NCBI GenBank assembly: GCA_964607755.1 | Contig: CAZSMC010000009.1 | Coordinates: forward strand, 1 to 64,000 | DNA length: 64,000 bases | Direction of reading: 5' to 3' | From: CAZSMC01 sp964607755 | GTDB lineage: Bacteria > Zhuqueibacterota > Zhuqueibacteria > Residuimicrobiales > Krinioviventaceae | In this document: piece by piece, positions 27,421-35,819 of the stretch | Layout: every line of letters begins with the position of its first letter | Numbering within the stretch: position 1 is the stretch's first letter | The notes under the pieces: model-generated | The model's input: only the letters and a program-made list of their open reading frames with translations | The model's database searches: none | Told to the model about the DNA's origin: nothing | Translations under genes and position numbers: made by a program

Positions 27421-29493
27421 ATGGACCGCTTGAAAACAATTGAAAAAATAACACACCGGTTTGCTCAACAATCGAAAAAATGGTTCGCTCAAAGTTATTA
27501 CCCAAAAGACACTCTAAATATTGCATTCGAAAGCGCTCATCTGAGCTATAGCGATCTTTCAGTTGACCTTTACAACTCTGGTGTTAACCAAATCCTTTCG
27601 GTCGCTGCCAGTCGGGGGCATTATCTTTTTCATTTTACTATGAAAGACCTCGTTTGGGAAGGCGGACAGGATTTTGCGCACATGTCTTGCCTTGAACTGG
27701 ATCCAAAATGGAAACGGGATAATCCACTTGAAGCGCATCGCCATCTTCGAGTAAAAGAACGACGGCTTGTTCCACTGGAATCCGTTCAACTCTTTATTGT
27801 GAGAGGCGATGATATTCGTACCGAAAACACCGAAAACATAGATATCTTGCGCCGGGCTTCAGAATACGCAAAAATGCTGGAAAGCGTTGATGCAACCCTT
27901 GCGACGACGGACAAGTATGGAACCATAGAACGGGCGCCCCAGTTGCCCCATCCTGTCACTTTTCCCGCTGACAACCTCGAAGAAATAAAAGCAGCTATAA
28001 AACGGCTGCCCCGCGCCGACGGAAGTTTTGTTCTCAAAGACCGGTACGGTTACGGATGCGGCACCGGCGTTCATCGCCTTTACTTTGATGATCCGGAATT
28101 GGAGCACCAGTTGTCCAGGTACCTGGAAAAATACAATCTTGTTCTCATCCAGGAATTTTGCCCTGAAATAGCCAGCGGAGACATTGTCGTCACATTTTTT
28201 GATGATGAACTCATAGGTGCGTTACGCCGTTTACCGGCAGCTAAGGAATGGAAGTCCAATGCCAGTCTCGGAGCGGAAGAACAGGGTTACAATCTCACAG
28301 CCGAGCAGGAAGCAATTGCCCGTACTTTAAAACGCAGCTTTCCGGAATGCCGCCTGGCCTCAGTCGATATGCTTGAATCCGGTCGAATTTTGGAAATCAA
28401 TGCCTTTCCAGGTGGACGCGGATTGTATAAAAATTACGGCATTGCTCTCGGTGAAATCGTCATGGACCGGCTCGAAAAAGAACTTCTTGGTAAGGGAGCT
28501 GAAGAATCAGCTCCAGCCGCGCTAAGCTGGTCTACCGAAGAACATCCGGTCTTTCCGACCGGCACCCAATGGCCGGAAATCGAAAAGCTGTTTCGTGCTC
28601 ATGAAGGCGAATATGAAGTTTTTGATATATTCAGCGGCGACAAGTATCGACTCAATATTCGCGATTTGATCCGGTTCGAACCCAAAAGTCCAGAGTACAT
28701 TCTTTCTATTCCACATGCCGGTGTATTTTTGCCGGAAATTTTTCGGGACCGGTTTCGCCTCGGTGAAAAGAGTCTGGTTGAAATTGATCTGTACAGCGAC
28801 CTTTTGTACGAAACATCAGAGGGACTCCAGGTTCGGTGTGAATTGGCGCCGTTTTTCATCGACATGAATCGCGACCGGGAGGGTTCTGATGAAGGGGATC
28901 TTCCTAATCACCTGGAAAATCCCGCACACGAGTACTATGATATCGAGAACAAGCTTATGCTCAAACAGCCCTATACATCTGAAGAGAAGAAAAAAGTACT
29001 CGGCTTTTACGACCTTTATCATAATATACTCACTGCACTGATCGACCGCATGAAAAAGGAAAGAGGATACGCTTTGCTGTTTGACTGTCATTCCATGACA
29101 TCCACAGGGCTCGGGCGCGTTGAGGATGAGGGAGAAAGTCGGGACAATTTTGTCGTCGGAACTCTTGAAGGCAGTTCGGCGGATCATAAGATCATCGAAT
29201 CGTTCAGCGCTGCCCTGCGCCAAAAAATCGAGCCCAACGGTCTGGGCTTATCTATTGCTCACGATGTGCCTTATGCCGGCGGTTTTATCACCCGTAAACA
29301 CCATCATCCTGAGAATCACGTTCACGTGATCCAACTTGAAGTCTCCATGAAAACGTACATGTATGAAGCGGTCTCTTCGCTTTCCAAACGATATGCGATA
29401 AAGAAACCGCGTTTAAAAATCGTTCGCAACGCCGTGAGAGCCGCGTTTCGTGCCGCCTGTGAGGCTGCCGAACAGGTCTATCGTTCGGGATAA
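27421..29493 (+). CDS. ATP-grasp ligase fused to N-formylglutamate amidohydrolase
   Basis: 690 residues. GAGG six bases before ATG 27421 favours that start over the in-frame GTG at 27415. Residues about 150-350 form an ATP-grasp domain: GSFVLKDRYGYGCGTGVHRL (nucleotide lysine and glycine-rich loop), VLIQEFCPEIASGDIVV and RILEINAFPGGRGLYKN (metal Glu/Asn), similar to glutathione synthetase. Residues about 430-680 form an N-formylglutamate amidohydrolase (HutG-like, PF05013) domain: YILSIPHAGVFLP, FFIDMNRDR, LLFDCHSM and HHPENHVHVIQLEVS. One chain thus pairs amide-bond synthesis with amide hydrolysis. Substrate unknown. Neighbours (a truncated gene and a small membrane protein) give no clue. 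Confidence 0.85.
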   Translation: MDRLKTIEKITHRFAQQSKKWFAQSYYPKDTLNIAFESAHLSYSDLSVDLYNSGVNQILSVAASRGHYLFHFTMKDLVWEGGQDFAHMSCLELDPKWKRDNPLEAHRHLRVKERRLVPLESVQLFIVRGDDIRTENTENIDILRRASEYAKMLESVDATLATTDKYGTIERAPQLPHPVTFPADNLEEIKAAIKRLPRADGSFVLKDRYGYGCGTGVHRLYFDDPELEHQLSRYLEKYNLVLIQEFCPEIASGDIVVTFFDDELIGALRRLPAAKEWKSNASLGAEEQGYNLTAEQEAIARTLKRSFPECRLASVDMLESGRILEINAFPGGRGLYKNYGIALGEIVMDRLEKELLGKGAEESAPAALSWSTEEHPVFPTGTQWPEIEKLFRAHEGEYEVFDIFSGDKYRLNIRDLIRFEPKSPEYILSIPHAGVFLPEIFRDRFRLGEKSLVEIDLYSDLLYETSEGLQVRCELAPFFIDMNRDREGSDEGDLPNHLENPAHEYYDIENKLMLKQPYTSEEKKKVLGFYDLYHNILTALIDRMKKERGYALLFDCHSMTSTGLGRVEDEGESRDNFVVGTLEGSSADHKIIESFSAALRQKIEPNGLGLSIAHDVPYAGGFITRKHHHPENHVHVIQLEVSMKTYMYEAVSSLSKRYAIKKPRLKIVRNAVRAAFRAACEAAEQVYRSG

Positions 29494-29562
29494 TCTGTTA
29501 TACAGATGAATTTCTTTTACATTTTACCAGTATTAAAGTCAGAAAAATAAACGAGAAAAAAG

Positions 29563-29940
29563 ATGACAATTATCAACGCCAGGCTCGTTACATCCGGAAT
29601 TCTCATTATTTTATCAATCATGAGCGGAATATGGCTGAGTCACACTGGCAGGCCATTAAACACGATGATTTTCACGCTTCACAAACTAAGTGCTCTTGCT
29701 GCTGTGGTATTTCTGGTGATGGCGCTTTACAGTCCGTTAAAAACAGTCAGCCCCGACCCTGTAATCATTCTTCTGGCAGCGTTGGCCGCGTTGTTTCTGC
29801 TCACATTATTTGTAACCGGCGGTGTGCTTAGCTCTGAAAAACCGCTGCCGGATTTTATATTGCTCCTTCATAAAATATTTCCGGCCATTACGATTTTGTT
29901 TTTAAGCGGAATAGTTTACTTTTTGGTACAAAAAAGTTGA
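29563..29940 (+). CDS. Small four-helix integral membrane protein
   Basis: 125 residues with four predicted transmembrane helices (about 8-25, 38-57, 66-85 and 100-120), including MIFTLHKLSALAAVVFLVMA and LLHKIFPAITILFLSGIVYF. The two HK motifs at helix starts (LHKLSA, LHKIFP) recall small heme- or quinone-associated membrane proteins, but no family is assigned. 69 bases after the ATP-grasp fusion gene; may be co-transcribed. Confidence 0.65.
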   Translation: MTIINARLVTSGILIILSIMSGIWLSHTGRPLNTMIFTLHKLSALAAVVFLVMALYSPLKTVSPDPVIILLAALAALFLLTLFVTGGVLSSEKPLPDFILLLHKIFPAITILFLSGIVYFLVQKS

Positions 29941-30002
29941 ATATTTTGTTCAGGATGTCCAAAAATATTTATTCAGCGGGTTCTAAAGAGTTGACAATGT
30001 GA

Positions 30003-30167
30003 AAAACGAATTATTTTCAGTACAAGGGCAAGCCCATGGTTGTGGCCATGTCGGCCGAGCATTATGGCACCATCATCAACCCGGATTCTGATTTTGAACG
30101 CGCTTATAAATTTTTCATGGGACCGGAATATAAAGTGGATATTGCGCTGCGGATTAAAAGATTGTAG
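30003..30167 (+). pseudogene. Fragment of a secreted glycosidase-like protein
   Basis: A frame open from just after a TGA to a TAG encodes NYFQYKGKPMVVAMSAEHYG then TIINPDSDF, resembling the opening of putative glycosidases whose conserved start is a 'YKGKP...GEHYG..INPDFDY' block. It has no start codon and no catalytic domain; the tail (ERAYKFFMGPEYKV) appears to come from elsewhere. I read it as a deletion remnant. Confidence 0.45.
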
Positions 30168-30257
30168 AGCTGTTCTGAATTGTCAAAGGTTTTAATCAAG
30201 TTAAAAGGAATGTAAAAGCTCACTGATGGGAGAAAATCTTTGCAGCATTGCAAAAGT

Positions 30258-30343
30258 GGGCTAAAGCCCGTTATGTTGAGAAGTCATCTTTACCCCGAGC
30301 TAAAGCTCGGGGCAATATTATAGCCCCGACTTTTAAGTCGGGG
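30258..30343. repeat. Triple-hairpin REP-like element, copy 2 (inverted)
   Basis: GGGCTAAAGCCC (30258-30269), CCCCGAGCTAAAGCTCGGGG (30293-30312) and the 20-bp CCCCGACTTTTAAGTCGGGG (30324-30343). Read on the minus strand these match copy 1 at 18728-18811 in order, including the spacer GCTATAATAT. A further hairpin, GGCACT-CT-AGTGCC, lies at 30366-30379. From 30380 to 30551 I see no other feature. Confidence 0.75.
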
Positions 30344-30551
30344 TTATTATTGAGATTCTTTAATAGGCACTCTAGTGCCCAAATATTAAAACTTCCACCC
30401 AAAACTGAGCTTTTACAAAGGAATAACGTTTCCGTTTGAATCTGTTATGAAAAATAACTATATTGAAAGCCCGTTCACATACTGCATTTATTATTCCCTC
30501 TTTTTATCATGAACTTTTTTGCTATACAATGAAAAGGAGAAGTGCAAAATT

Positions 30552-31313
30552 ATGAAAACTGTTCTCATCTTCTTTTACTGCCTGTTCGCTCCGCTTTTGT
30601 CAACAGCACAGCAGGCTGAAACGCCGAATGTTGAAAAAGTGGTTCAGGAGATAGATGAACTGTACCGCAGCAGTTCAAGTTACGCCGAGGTGGAGATGGA
30701 AATCGTCACGCCCCACTGGCAGCGCACCTTGCGAATGAAAGTCTGGACCCAGGGTATGAAAAGAACATTTATCCGCATCCTGGCGCCAGCCAAAGAGAAA
30801 GGTGTGGGCACATTGCGCATCGGTAACGAGATGTGGAATTACCTGCCCAAAACCAACAAGGTCATCAAAATACCACCGTCCATGATGATGAGCTCGTGGA
30901 TGGGTTCGGATTTCACCAATGATGATCTGGTGCGGGAATTTACCTGGCTGGATGATTACAATTATTCTTTTGTCCGTCCTGACGATGCCAAAGAAGACTT
31001 GATATACATTGAACTCATTCCTAAAAAAGACCGCCCGATTGTTTGGGGCAGAGTGCTGCTCGCAGCCCGAAGAAGCGATTACATTCCCGTTTGGGAACAC
31101 TATTTTGATGAAAAAGGCAAGCTCATGCGAGTGATAAATTTCAAGGACATCAAAACTCTGGATGGCCGCACGCTGCCGACGATCATGGAGTTGATCCCCC
31201 AGGATGAAAAAGGCAATAAAACCGTACTGAAATATCTGGATGCTGATTTTGATGCCAGTATCCCGGATCACATTTTCACGCTGAGAAACCTGCGGTCACC
31301 GGAGGTGCAATGA
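30552..31313 (+). CDS. Outer-membrane lipoprotein-sorting (LolA-like) protein
   Basis: About 253 residues from ATG 30552, which has AAAGGAG upstream; an in-frame TTG at 30519 is less likely. Signal peptide ends near LLSTAQQ. The mature protein matches PF17131 (LolA-like fold): YAEVEMEIVTPHWQRTLRM, RTFIRILAPAKEKGVGTL and WNYLPKTNKVIKIPPSMM. Such proteins carry lipids or lipoproteins across the periplasm. The stop overlaps the next permease start (ATGA), so it is the first gene of a five-gene export operon. Confidence 0.88.
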   Translation: MKTVLIFFYCLFAPLLSTAQQAETPNVEKVVQEIDELYRSSSSYAEVEMEIVTPHWQRTLRMKVWTQGMKRTFIRILAPAKEKGVGTLRIGNEMWNYLPKTNKVIKIPPSMMMSSWMGSDFTNDDLVREFTWLDDYNYSFVRPDDAKEDLIYIELIPKKDRPIVWGRVLLAARRSDYIPVWEHYFDEKGKLMRVINFKDIKTLDGRTLPTIMELIPQDEKGNKTVLKYLDADFDASIPDHIFTLRNLRSPEVQ

Positions 31314-32524
31314 TACTCAAAATCGCATTGCGGAGTACCCTGCGCCAGAAACGCCGCACCATTCTTACCGCCCTCACCATGTTTGGCGGATTTGTGCTGG
31401 CGTCGGTGTCTGTAGGCTGGTCGGACGGCACATATTCGCGTATCATCAACATGTTCACACGTAACAGGCTCGGCCACATTCAGGTTCATGGGCAAGGTTA
31501 TCTGGACAAGCCTTCAATTTACAATACGATTGAGGATTACAAAAAAGCGGGGCAAAAAATAGGCGATCTGGACGGCGTTGAGGCCTGGGCGCCCCGTGTG
31601 TTTTCAGCGGGTCTGGCCTCGGTGAGCGACAACAGCACAGCAGCCCAGGTAATCGGCGTCAATCCACTGTTGGAACAAAAGGCCACCCGCTTTGACCGCA
31701 AAATCACTAAAGGAGAATCATTCGCCGACACAGCTTCTCACAGCGCTATTCTGGGAACCGGTCTGGCAACAGTTCTAAAAGCAGAGGTCGGAGATTCGGT
31801 GATTATCGTCTCCCAGGCAGCGGACGGCTCGATCGCCAATGACATTTACGAGATTGTCGGTTTGCTGCAAAGCGGCGACACAATGAGCGATCGCATGTCC
31901 CTCTATCTGCATATTTCAGACGCACAGGAACTGTTTTTTCTGCCGGATCAAGCACACGAAATTGCTGTGATTGTCCATGACCTGGACAAAGTCGATGTCA
32001 TGACGGATAAAATTCGCAAAACACTCGATAATCCCGAGCTCTCAGTCAAGCCCTGGCAGGAATTTGCCAGATCATTTTACCAGGCCATGCGCGCCGACCA
32101 GCAGGGCATGTGGATTATGATTTTTGTGATCGTGCTGATTGTGGCAATCGGTGTGCTCAACACCGTACTCATGTCGGTATTGGAGCGCACCAAGGAGTAT
32201 GGTGTACAAAAAGCTATCGGTACGCAGCCGGGGCAGATTTTCTTGCAGGTTATTTATGAGGTTAATGCCATCGCTCTGGTGAGTGTTATTATTGGTGCAG
32301 GATTAAGCATTATCGCCAACTCGATGCTGTCTGTGCACGGCATCGATCTGCCGCAGGCGTTCACCTACGGTGGCATCGAGTTCAAGACCATGTATTCAGA
32401 GGTAAGTTTACAAAGCTTATATATTCCGGCGCTAACGGTTATTCTGGCTGCTTCCATCGTCAGTATATTTCCGGCGCTGCGGGCCGCTCATATCGAACCT
32501 GCCAAAGCAATGCGAACGCATTAG
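31310..32524 (+). CDS. ABC transporter permease, FtsX/LolC-E type (first)
   Basis: 404 residues. MacB-PCD/FtsX architecture: N-terminal transmembrane helix (LTALTMFGGFVLASVSVGW), a periplasmic domain of about 220 residues, then three helices around 265-290, 310-340 and 370-395, with the FtsX motif LERTKEYGVQKAIGTQPGQI. LolC/LolE-type permeases extract lipoproteins from the inner membrane rather than moving solutes. It overlaps the LolA-like gene by 4 bases and is 6 bases before the second permease. Confidence 0.9.
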   Translation: MILKIALRSTLRQKRRTILTALTMFGGFVLASVSVGWSDGTYSRIINMFTRNRLGHIQVHGQGYLDKPSIYNTIEDYKKAGQKIGDLDGVEAWAPRVFSAGLASVSDNSTAAQVIGVNPLLEQKATRFDRKITKGESFADTASHSAILGTGLATVLKAEVGDSVIIVSQAADGSIANDIYEIVGLLQSGDTMSDRMSLYLHISDAQELFFLPDQAHEIAVIVHDLDKVDVMTDKIRKTLDNPELSVKPWQEFARSFYQAMRADQQGMWIMIFVIVLIVAIGVLNTVLMSVLERTKEYGVQKAIGTQPGQIFLQVIYEVNAIALVSVIIGAGLSIIANSMLSVHGIDLPQAFTYGGIEFKTMYSEVSLQSLYIPALTVILAASIVSIFPALRAAHIEPAKAMRTH

Positions 32525-32530
32525 AGGAGA

Positions 32531-33763
32531 ATGATGATCTGGTTAAACATAAAACTCGCCTGGCGCAATCTGTTTCGCAACAAGCGGCGTTCCCTTATAG
32601 CAGGAACCGCAATCGGACTTGGTCTGGCTTCGCTCATCTTTGTTGACGCTCTGGTGATTGGTATGACCGACAATATGATTCACAGTGCAACAGCTTCTTT
32701 TTTGGGGGAAGGGCAAATTCATGATGAGGATTTTGTCAATACCCGTGCCGCAGAGGATACAATCAATAATCTGGATTGGGTGGTGAACAATCTTGAAAAA
32801 GAAGACATTGTCGAAAATTTTACCCGGCGTACCAGTGTAATGGCTATGATCAGCTCGGCTGCCAATGTTGGCTCGATCAACCTGGTCGGCGTTGATCCGG
32901 CTACCGAACCGCCGCTTTCCCAAATCGATGAAGCGCTACAAAAAGGCGATTATTTCAAAAATGACAATATGCGGGATATTCTCATCGGCAGCAAACTGGC
33001 AGAATTACTGGAAACCGAACTAAACGACCGGGTGGTCGTCACGGTTTCCCAGGTCGGAACAGGCGATTTGTCACAGGAAATGTTTCGCGTATCCGGGATC
33101 TATCACTTTAATGCACAAGAGATGGACCGCGGCATGGCATTCATCCACTTGAAAAAATCTCAGGACATGCTTGGTCTCGGGAACAATGTTCATGAAATTG
33201 CTCTTAATTTCACGGACACAAAATACGGCAGAGATGAAAAGCTTCCGTTCTGGGATAAATACTCAAAACACGGCAATCTAGCCCAGGGCTGGACGGAAAT
33301 CTTGCCGCAGCTTGAAGCTGCTTTGGAATTATCTCGGTTTAGCACATTTTTGGTGGGCATTATTCTTTTTGGTGTTGTGGCGCTGGGTATCATCAACACG
33401 CTTTTCATGTCTCTGTATGAACGCATGTTCGAGTTCGGCGTGCTGAGAGCAGTGGGCACCCGTCCCGGCAGTTTGGCCCAGTTAATTGTTCTTGAAGCGG
33501 CCGCTCTTGCGGTGGTCAGCATTGTACTGGGCAATATCATTGGTTTTATCATCACATACATCACTGCCCAGGTGGGCATCGATTACACCGGAATCGAATT
33601 TGCTGGCGTCACGTTTCGAAAATTATTGTACCCGGTGATGAAAACGAGCCAATTTATCTATTATCCAATCTGGGTGTTTGTGTTAACCGTTTTGGTCGGA
33701 TTGTATCCCGCTATATCTGCGGCAAGAATTTCACCGGCGAAAGCATTACAAAAAGTATTGTAG
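32531..33763 (+). CDS. ABC transporter permease, FtsX/LolC-E type (second)
   Basis: 410 residues, same layout as the preceding permease: one N-terminal helix (RSLIAGTAIGLGLASLIFVD), a periplasmic domain, then three C-terminal helices with YERMFEFGVLRAVGTRPGSL. The two proteins diverge in sequence, so they probably form a heterodimer like LolC/LolE. An AGAGGAG site precedes the start. The ATPase gene begins 10 bases later. Confidence 0.9.
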   Translation: MMIWLNIKLAWRNLFRNKRRSLIAGTAIGLGLASLIFVDALVIGMTDNMIHSATASFLGEGQIHDEDFVNTRAAEDTINNLDWVVNNLEKEDIVENFTRRTSVMAMISSAANVGSINLVGVDPATEPPLSQIDEALQKGDYFKNDNMRDILIGSKLAELLETELNDRVVVTVSQVGTGDLSQEMFRVSGIYHFNAQEMDRGMAFIHLKKSQDMLGLGNNVHEIALNFTDTKYGRDEKLPFWDKYSKHGNLAQGWTEILPQLEAALELSRFSTFLVGIILFGVVALGIINTLFMSLYERMFEFGVLRAVGTRPGSLAQLIVLEAAALAVVSIVLGNIIGFIITYITAQVGIDYTGIEFAGVTFRKLLYPVMKTSQFIYYPIWVFVLTVLVGLYPAISAARISPAKALQKVL

Positions 33764-33773
33764 AGGAGCAACC

Positions 33774-34484
33774 ATGGAGCAAAATCAGCAAACTGATCTG
33801 GTCGTGGCAAAAGACCTGAATAAGGTATACTCTGATAACGGCGTGCCGGTCCATGCTTTAAATAATGTCAGTTTAACGATCAGGGAAGGCGAGTTTACCG
33901 CCATTGTTGGTCCTTCAGGCTCTGGAAAAACGACCTTGTTGAACATAATGTCCGGACTCGACACGCCCAGCAACGGCAAAGTCTGGTTGAGGGGTCAGCC
34001 CATTTCTGAAATGAGCGGGAGAGAATTATCCGATTTCCGGCGCGATCATATCGGATTTATTTTCCAGGCCTACAATCTGATACCGGTACTCACTGTGGTT
34101 GAAAACATTGAATATATCATGCTACTGCAGGGCGTTGACAAGCAGGAGCGACGCCAACGAGTTAGTGAAATCCTTAAAGATGTCGGGATGGAAGGCTATG
34201 AGGACCGCAAACCTACACAGCTCTCCGGCGGACAACAGCAGCGCGTGGCTGTAGCACGAGCCATGGTTTCACGGCCGTCGCTGATTCTGGCGGATGAGCC
34301 CACAGCCAATCTCGACTCGGATACCGGAACCCATCTTTTGGAAATGATGCGGGAATTGAACCAGAAAACCAACATGACTTTTATCTTTTCCACGCATGAC
34401 CAGTTGGTGATTAATAAAGCCCGCCGTCTCGTCATTTTAAAAGATGGCAAAACAGTTGAAGATAAAGAACAACAACCTGCCTGA
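33774..34484 (+). CDS. ABC transporter ATP-binding protein, LolD/MacB type
   Basis: 236 residues. Walker A GPSGSGKTTLL (about 42-52), Q-loop FIFQAYNLIPVLTV, signature LSGGQQQRVAVARAM and Walker B LILADEPTANLDS are all intact. The insertion-free, 236-residue form and neighbouring FtsX-type permeases place it in the LolD/MacB group, which drives mechanotransmission rather than channel transport. Preceded by AGAGGAG. Confidence 0.93.
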   Translation: MEQNQQTDLVVAKDLNKVYSDNGVPVHALNNVSLTIREGEFTAIVGPSGSGKTTLLNIMSGLDTPSNGKVWLRGQPISEMSGRELSDFRRDHIGFIFQAYNLIPVLTVVENIEYIMLLQGVDKQERRQRVSEILKDVGMEGYEDRKPTQLSGGQQQRVAVARAMVSRPSLILADEPTANLDSDTGTHLLEMMRELNQKTNMTFIFSTHDQLVINKARRLVILKDGKTVEDKEQQPA

Positions 34485-34496
34485 CAAATCTACTTT

Positions 34497-35756
34497 ATGA
34501 GAATATCCAATATCACATATTTATTCTTGATTGGTATTTTTACTCAAGTAGCAATAGCTGATGTTTCACTGAACGGCTATTATAAAAATTTTTCCGTGGC
34601 TTTGAACATGCCGAATATCAGTGGCACGGCTCTGTTCGTTTACAAGCAGGATATGATCGGCCTGGTGAACAACCGTTTGCGGCTCGAAGCCCGTTGGGGA
34701 ACTGGCCCGGCTTTGCTGAAAGTGGCATATGATATTTCTCCCCGCATTCAGGATCCGATGCTGTTTGACCAAACCGTCTTTATTGTACCATACAGTCCAT
34801 TCACCTACCGGGTTGATGATTTTCCGGACCGGCTTTATCCACAGGACGCGGATGATGTCAGGAGTTTTGGCATTTTCCAGAACCTGGACCGGGCGTTCCT
34901 CAAATTGCGCTTGTCTTTTGCTGATGTGTACATCGGCCGCCAGGCCATTGCCTGGGGCAGTGCGCGCGTGATTAATCCAACCGACATCATCGCACCTTAT
35001 ACGTTCGAGGAACTCGATACCGAAGACCAGGTCGGCGTGGACGCCGTTCGGATACGGATTCCGATCGGATTTATGGGCGAAGTGGATGCCGGCTATGTCG
35101 CCGGCACAAATTTCAAGTTTGCAAACAGCGCTGTGTTTCTACGCGGCAAATATTATCTCTCGGGAACGGATGTTTCCGCAATTGTCATGAGTTTTCAGGA
35201 GCATGGTTTGTTCGGATTGAATCTTGCGCGCAGCATCGGCGGAGCCGGGGTGTGGTTTGAGGGCGCCTGGGTCAGAGATCACCTTTTTGACGATATAGAA
35301 AATCAGAATACAGGATCATACGTGCGCGCCACCATTGGCAGCGATTATAATTTCACCAGCACATTCTACGGTTTTATGGAATACCATTTCAGCGGCGCAG
35401 GGAAATCCGAACCTGCTCAATATCTTGATGTGTTCCAAAATCTTGCCGCTACTCAAGGTTCTGTTTACCTCATGGGAAAACATTATCTCATTCCGGGATG
35501 TCGTTATCAGCTATCGCCACTCATTCACCTGGTAACACAAACGCTGTGGAATCTTGAGGATCTATCCGTTTTTCTCACCCCCCAACTGGAATACAACATC
35601 GCGGAAAACATCTACCTCTCCGCAGGAACGTTTCAGAGCATTGGCGCATCTCCGCACGTCAAAATCGGTCCCGGTTTACAGCCACAAATTTTACCGGATT
35701 CCGAATTTGGCATCTATCCGGATATTTATTTCACTTCTTTTCGCATCTATTTTTAA
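34497..35756 (+). CDS. Outer-membrane beta-barrel protein of the export operon
   Basis: 419 residues. Signal peptide (TYLFLIGIFTQVAIA) followed by alternating amphipathic strands rich in Gly, Tyr and Phe, for example YIGRQAIAWGSARVINPTDI, and a C-terminal phenylalanine (TSFRIYF), the usual signal for BAM insertion. WGxxxxxNPTDI recalls DUF1302-like barrels, which often sit beside LolA-like and RND or ABC export genes. Starts 12 bases after the ATPase gene and likely completes a path from inner to outer membrane. Cargo unknown. Confidence 0.78.
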   Translation: MRISNITYLFLIGIFTQVAIADVSLNGYYKNFSVALNMPNISGTALFVYKQDMIGLVNNRLRLEARWGTGPALLKVAYDISPRIQDPMLFDQTVFIVPYSPFTYRVDDFPDRLYPQDADDVRSFGIFQNLDRAFLKLRLSFADVYIGRQAIAWGSARVINPTDIIAPYTFEELDTEDQVGVDAVRIRIPIGFMGEVDAGYVAGTNFKFANSAVFLRGKYYLSGTDVSAIVMSFQEHGLFGLNLARSIGGAGVWFEGAWVRDHLFDDIENQNTGSYVRATIGSDYNFTSTFYGFMEYHFSGAGKSEPAQYLDVFQNLAATQGSVYLMGKHYLIPGCRYQLSPLIHLVTQTLWNLEDLSVFLTPQLEYNIAENIYLSAGTFQSIGASPHVKIGPGLQPQILPDSEFGIYPDIYFTSFRIYF

Positions 35757-35819
35757 TTCCCGTCTGGCCTTTTAAACCATTGTCTTACGACCGAACACTT
35801 TCAGCGAGTCTCTACTATT

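Noticed and set aside
30248..30439. 63-codon plus-strand frame
   Set aside because: Its sequence is the triple-hairpin REP element; the protein reading is low-complexity and basic.
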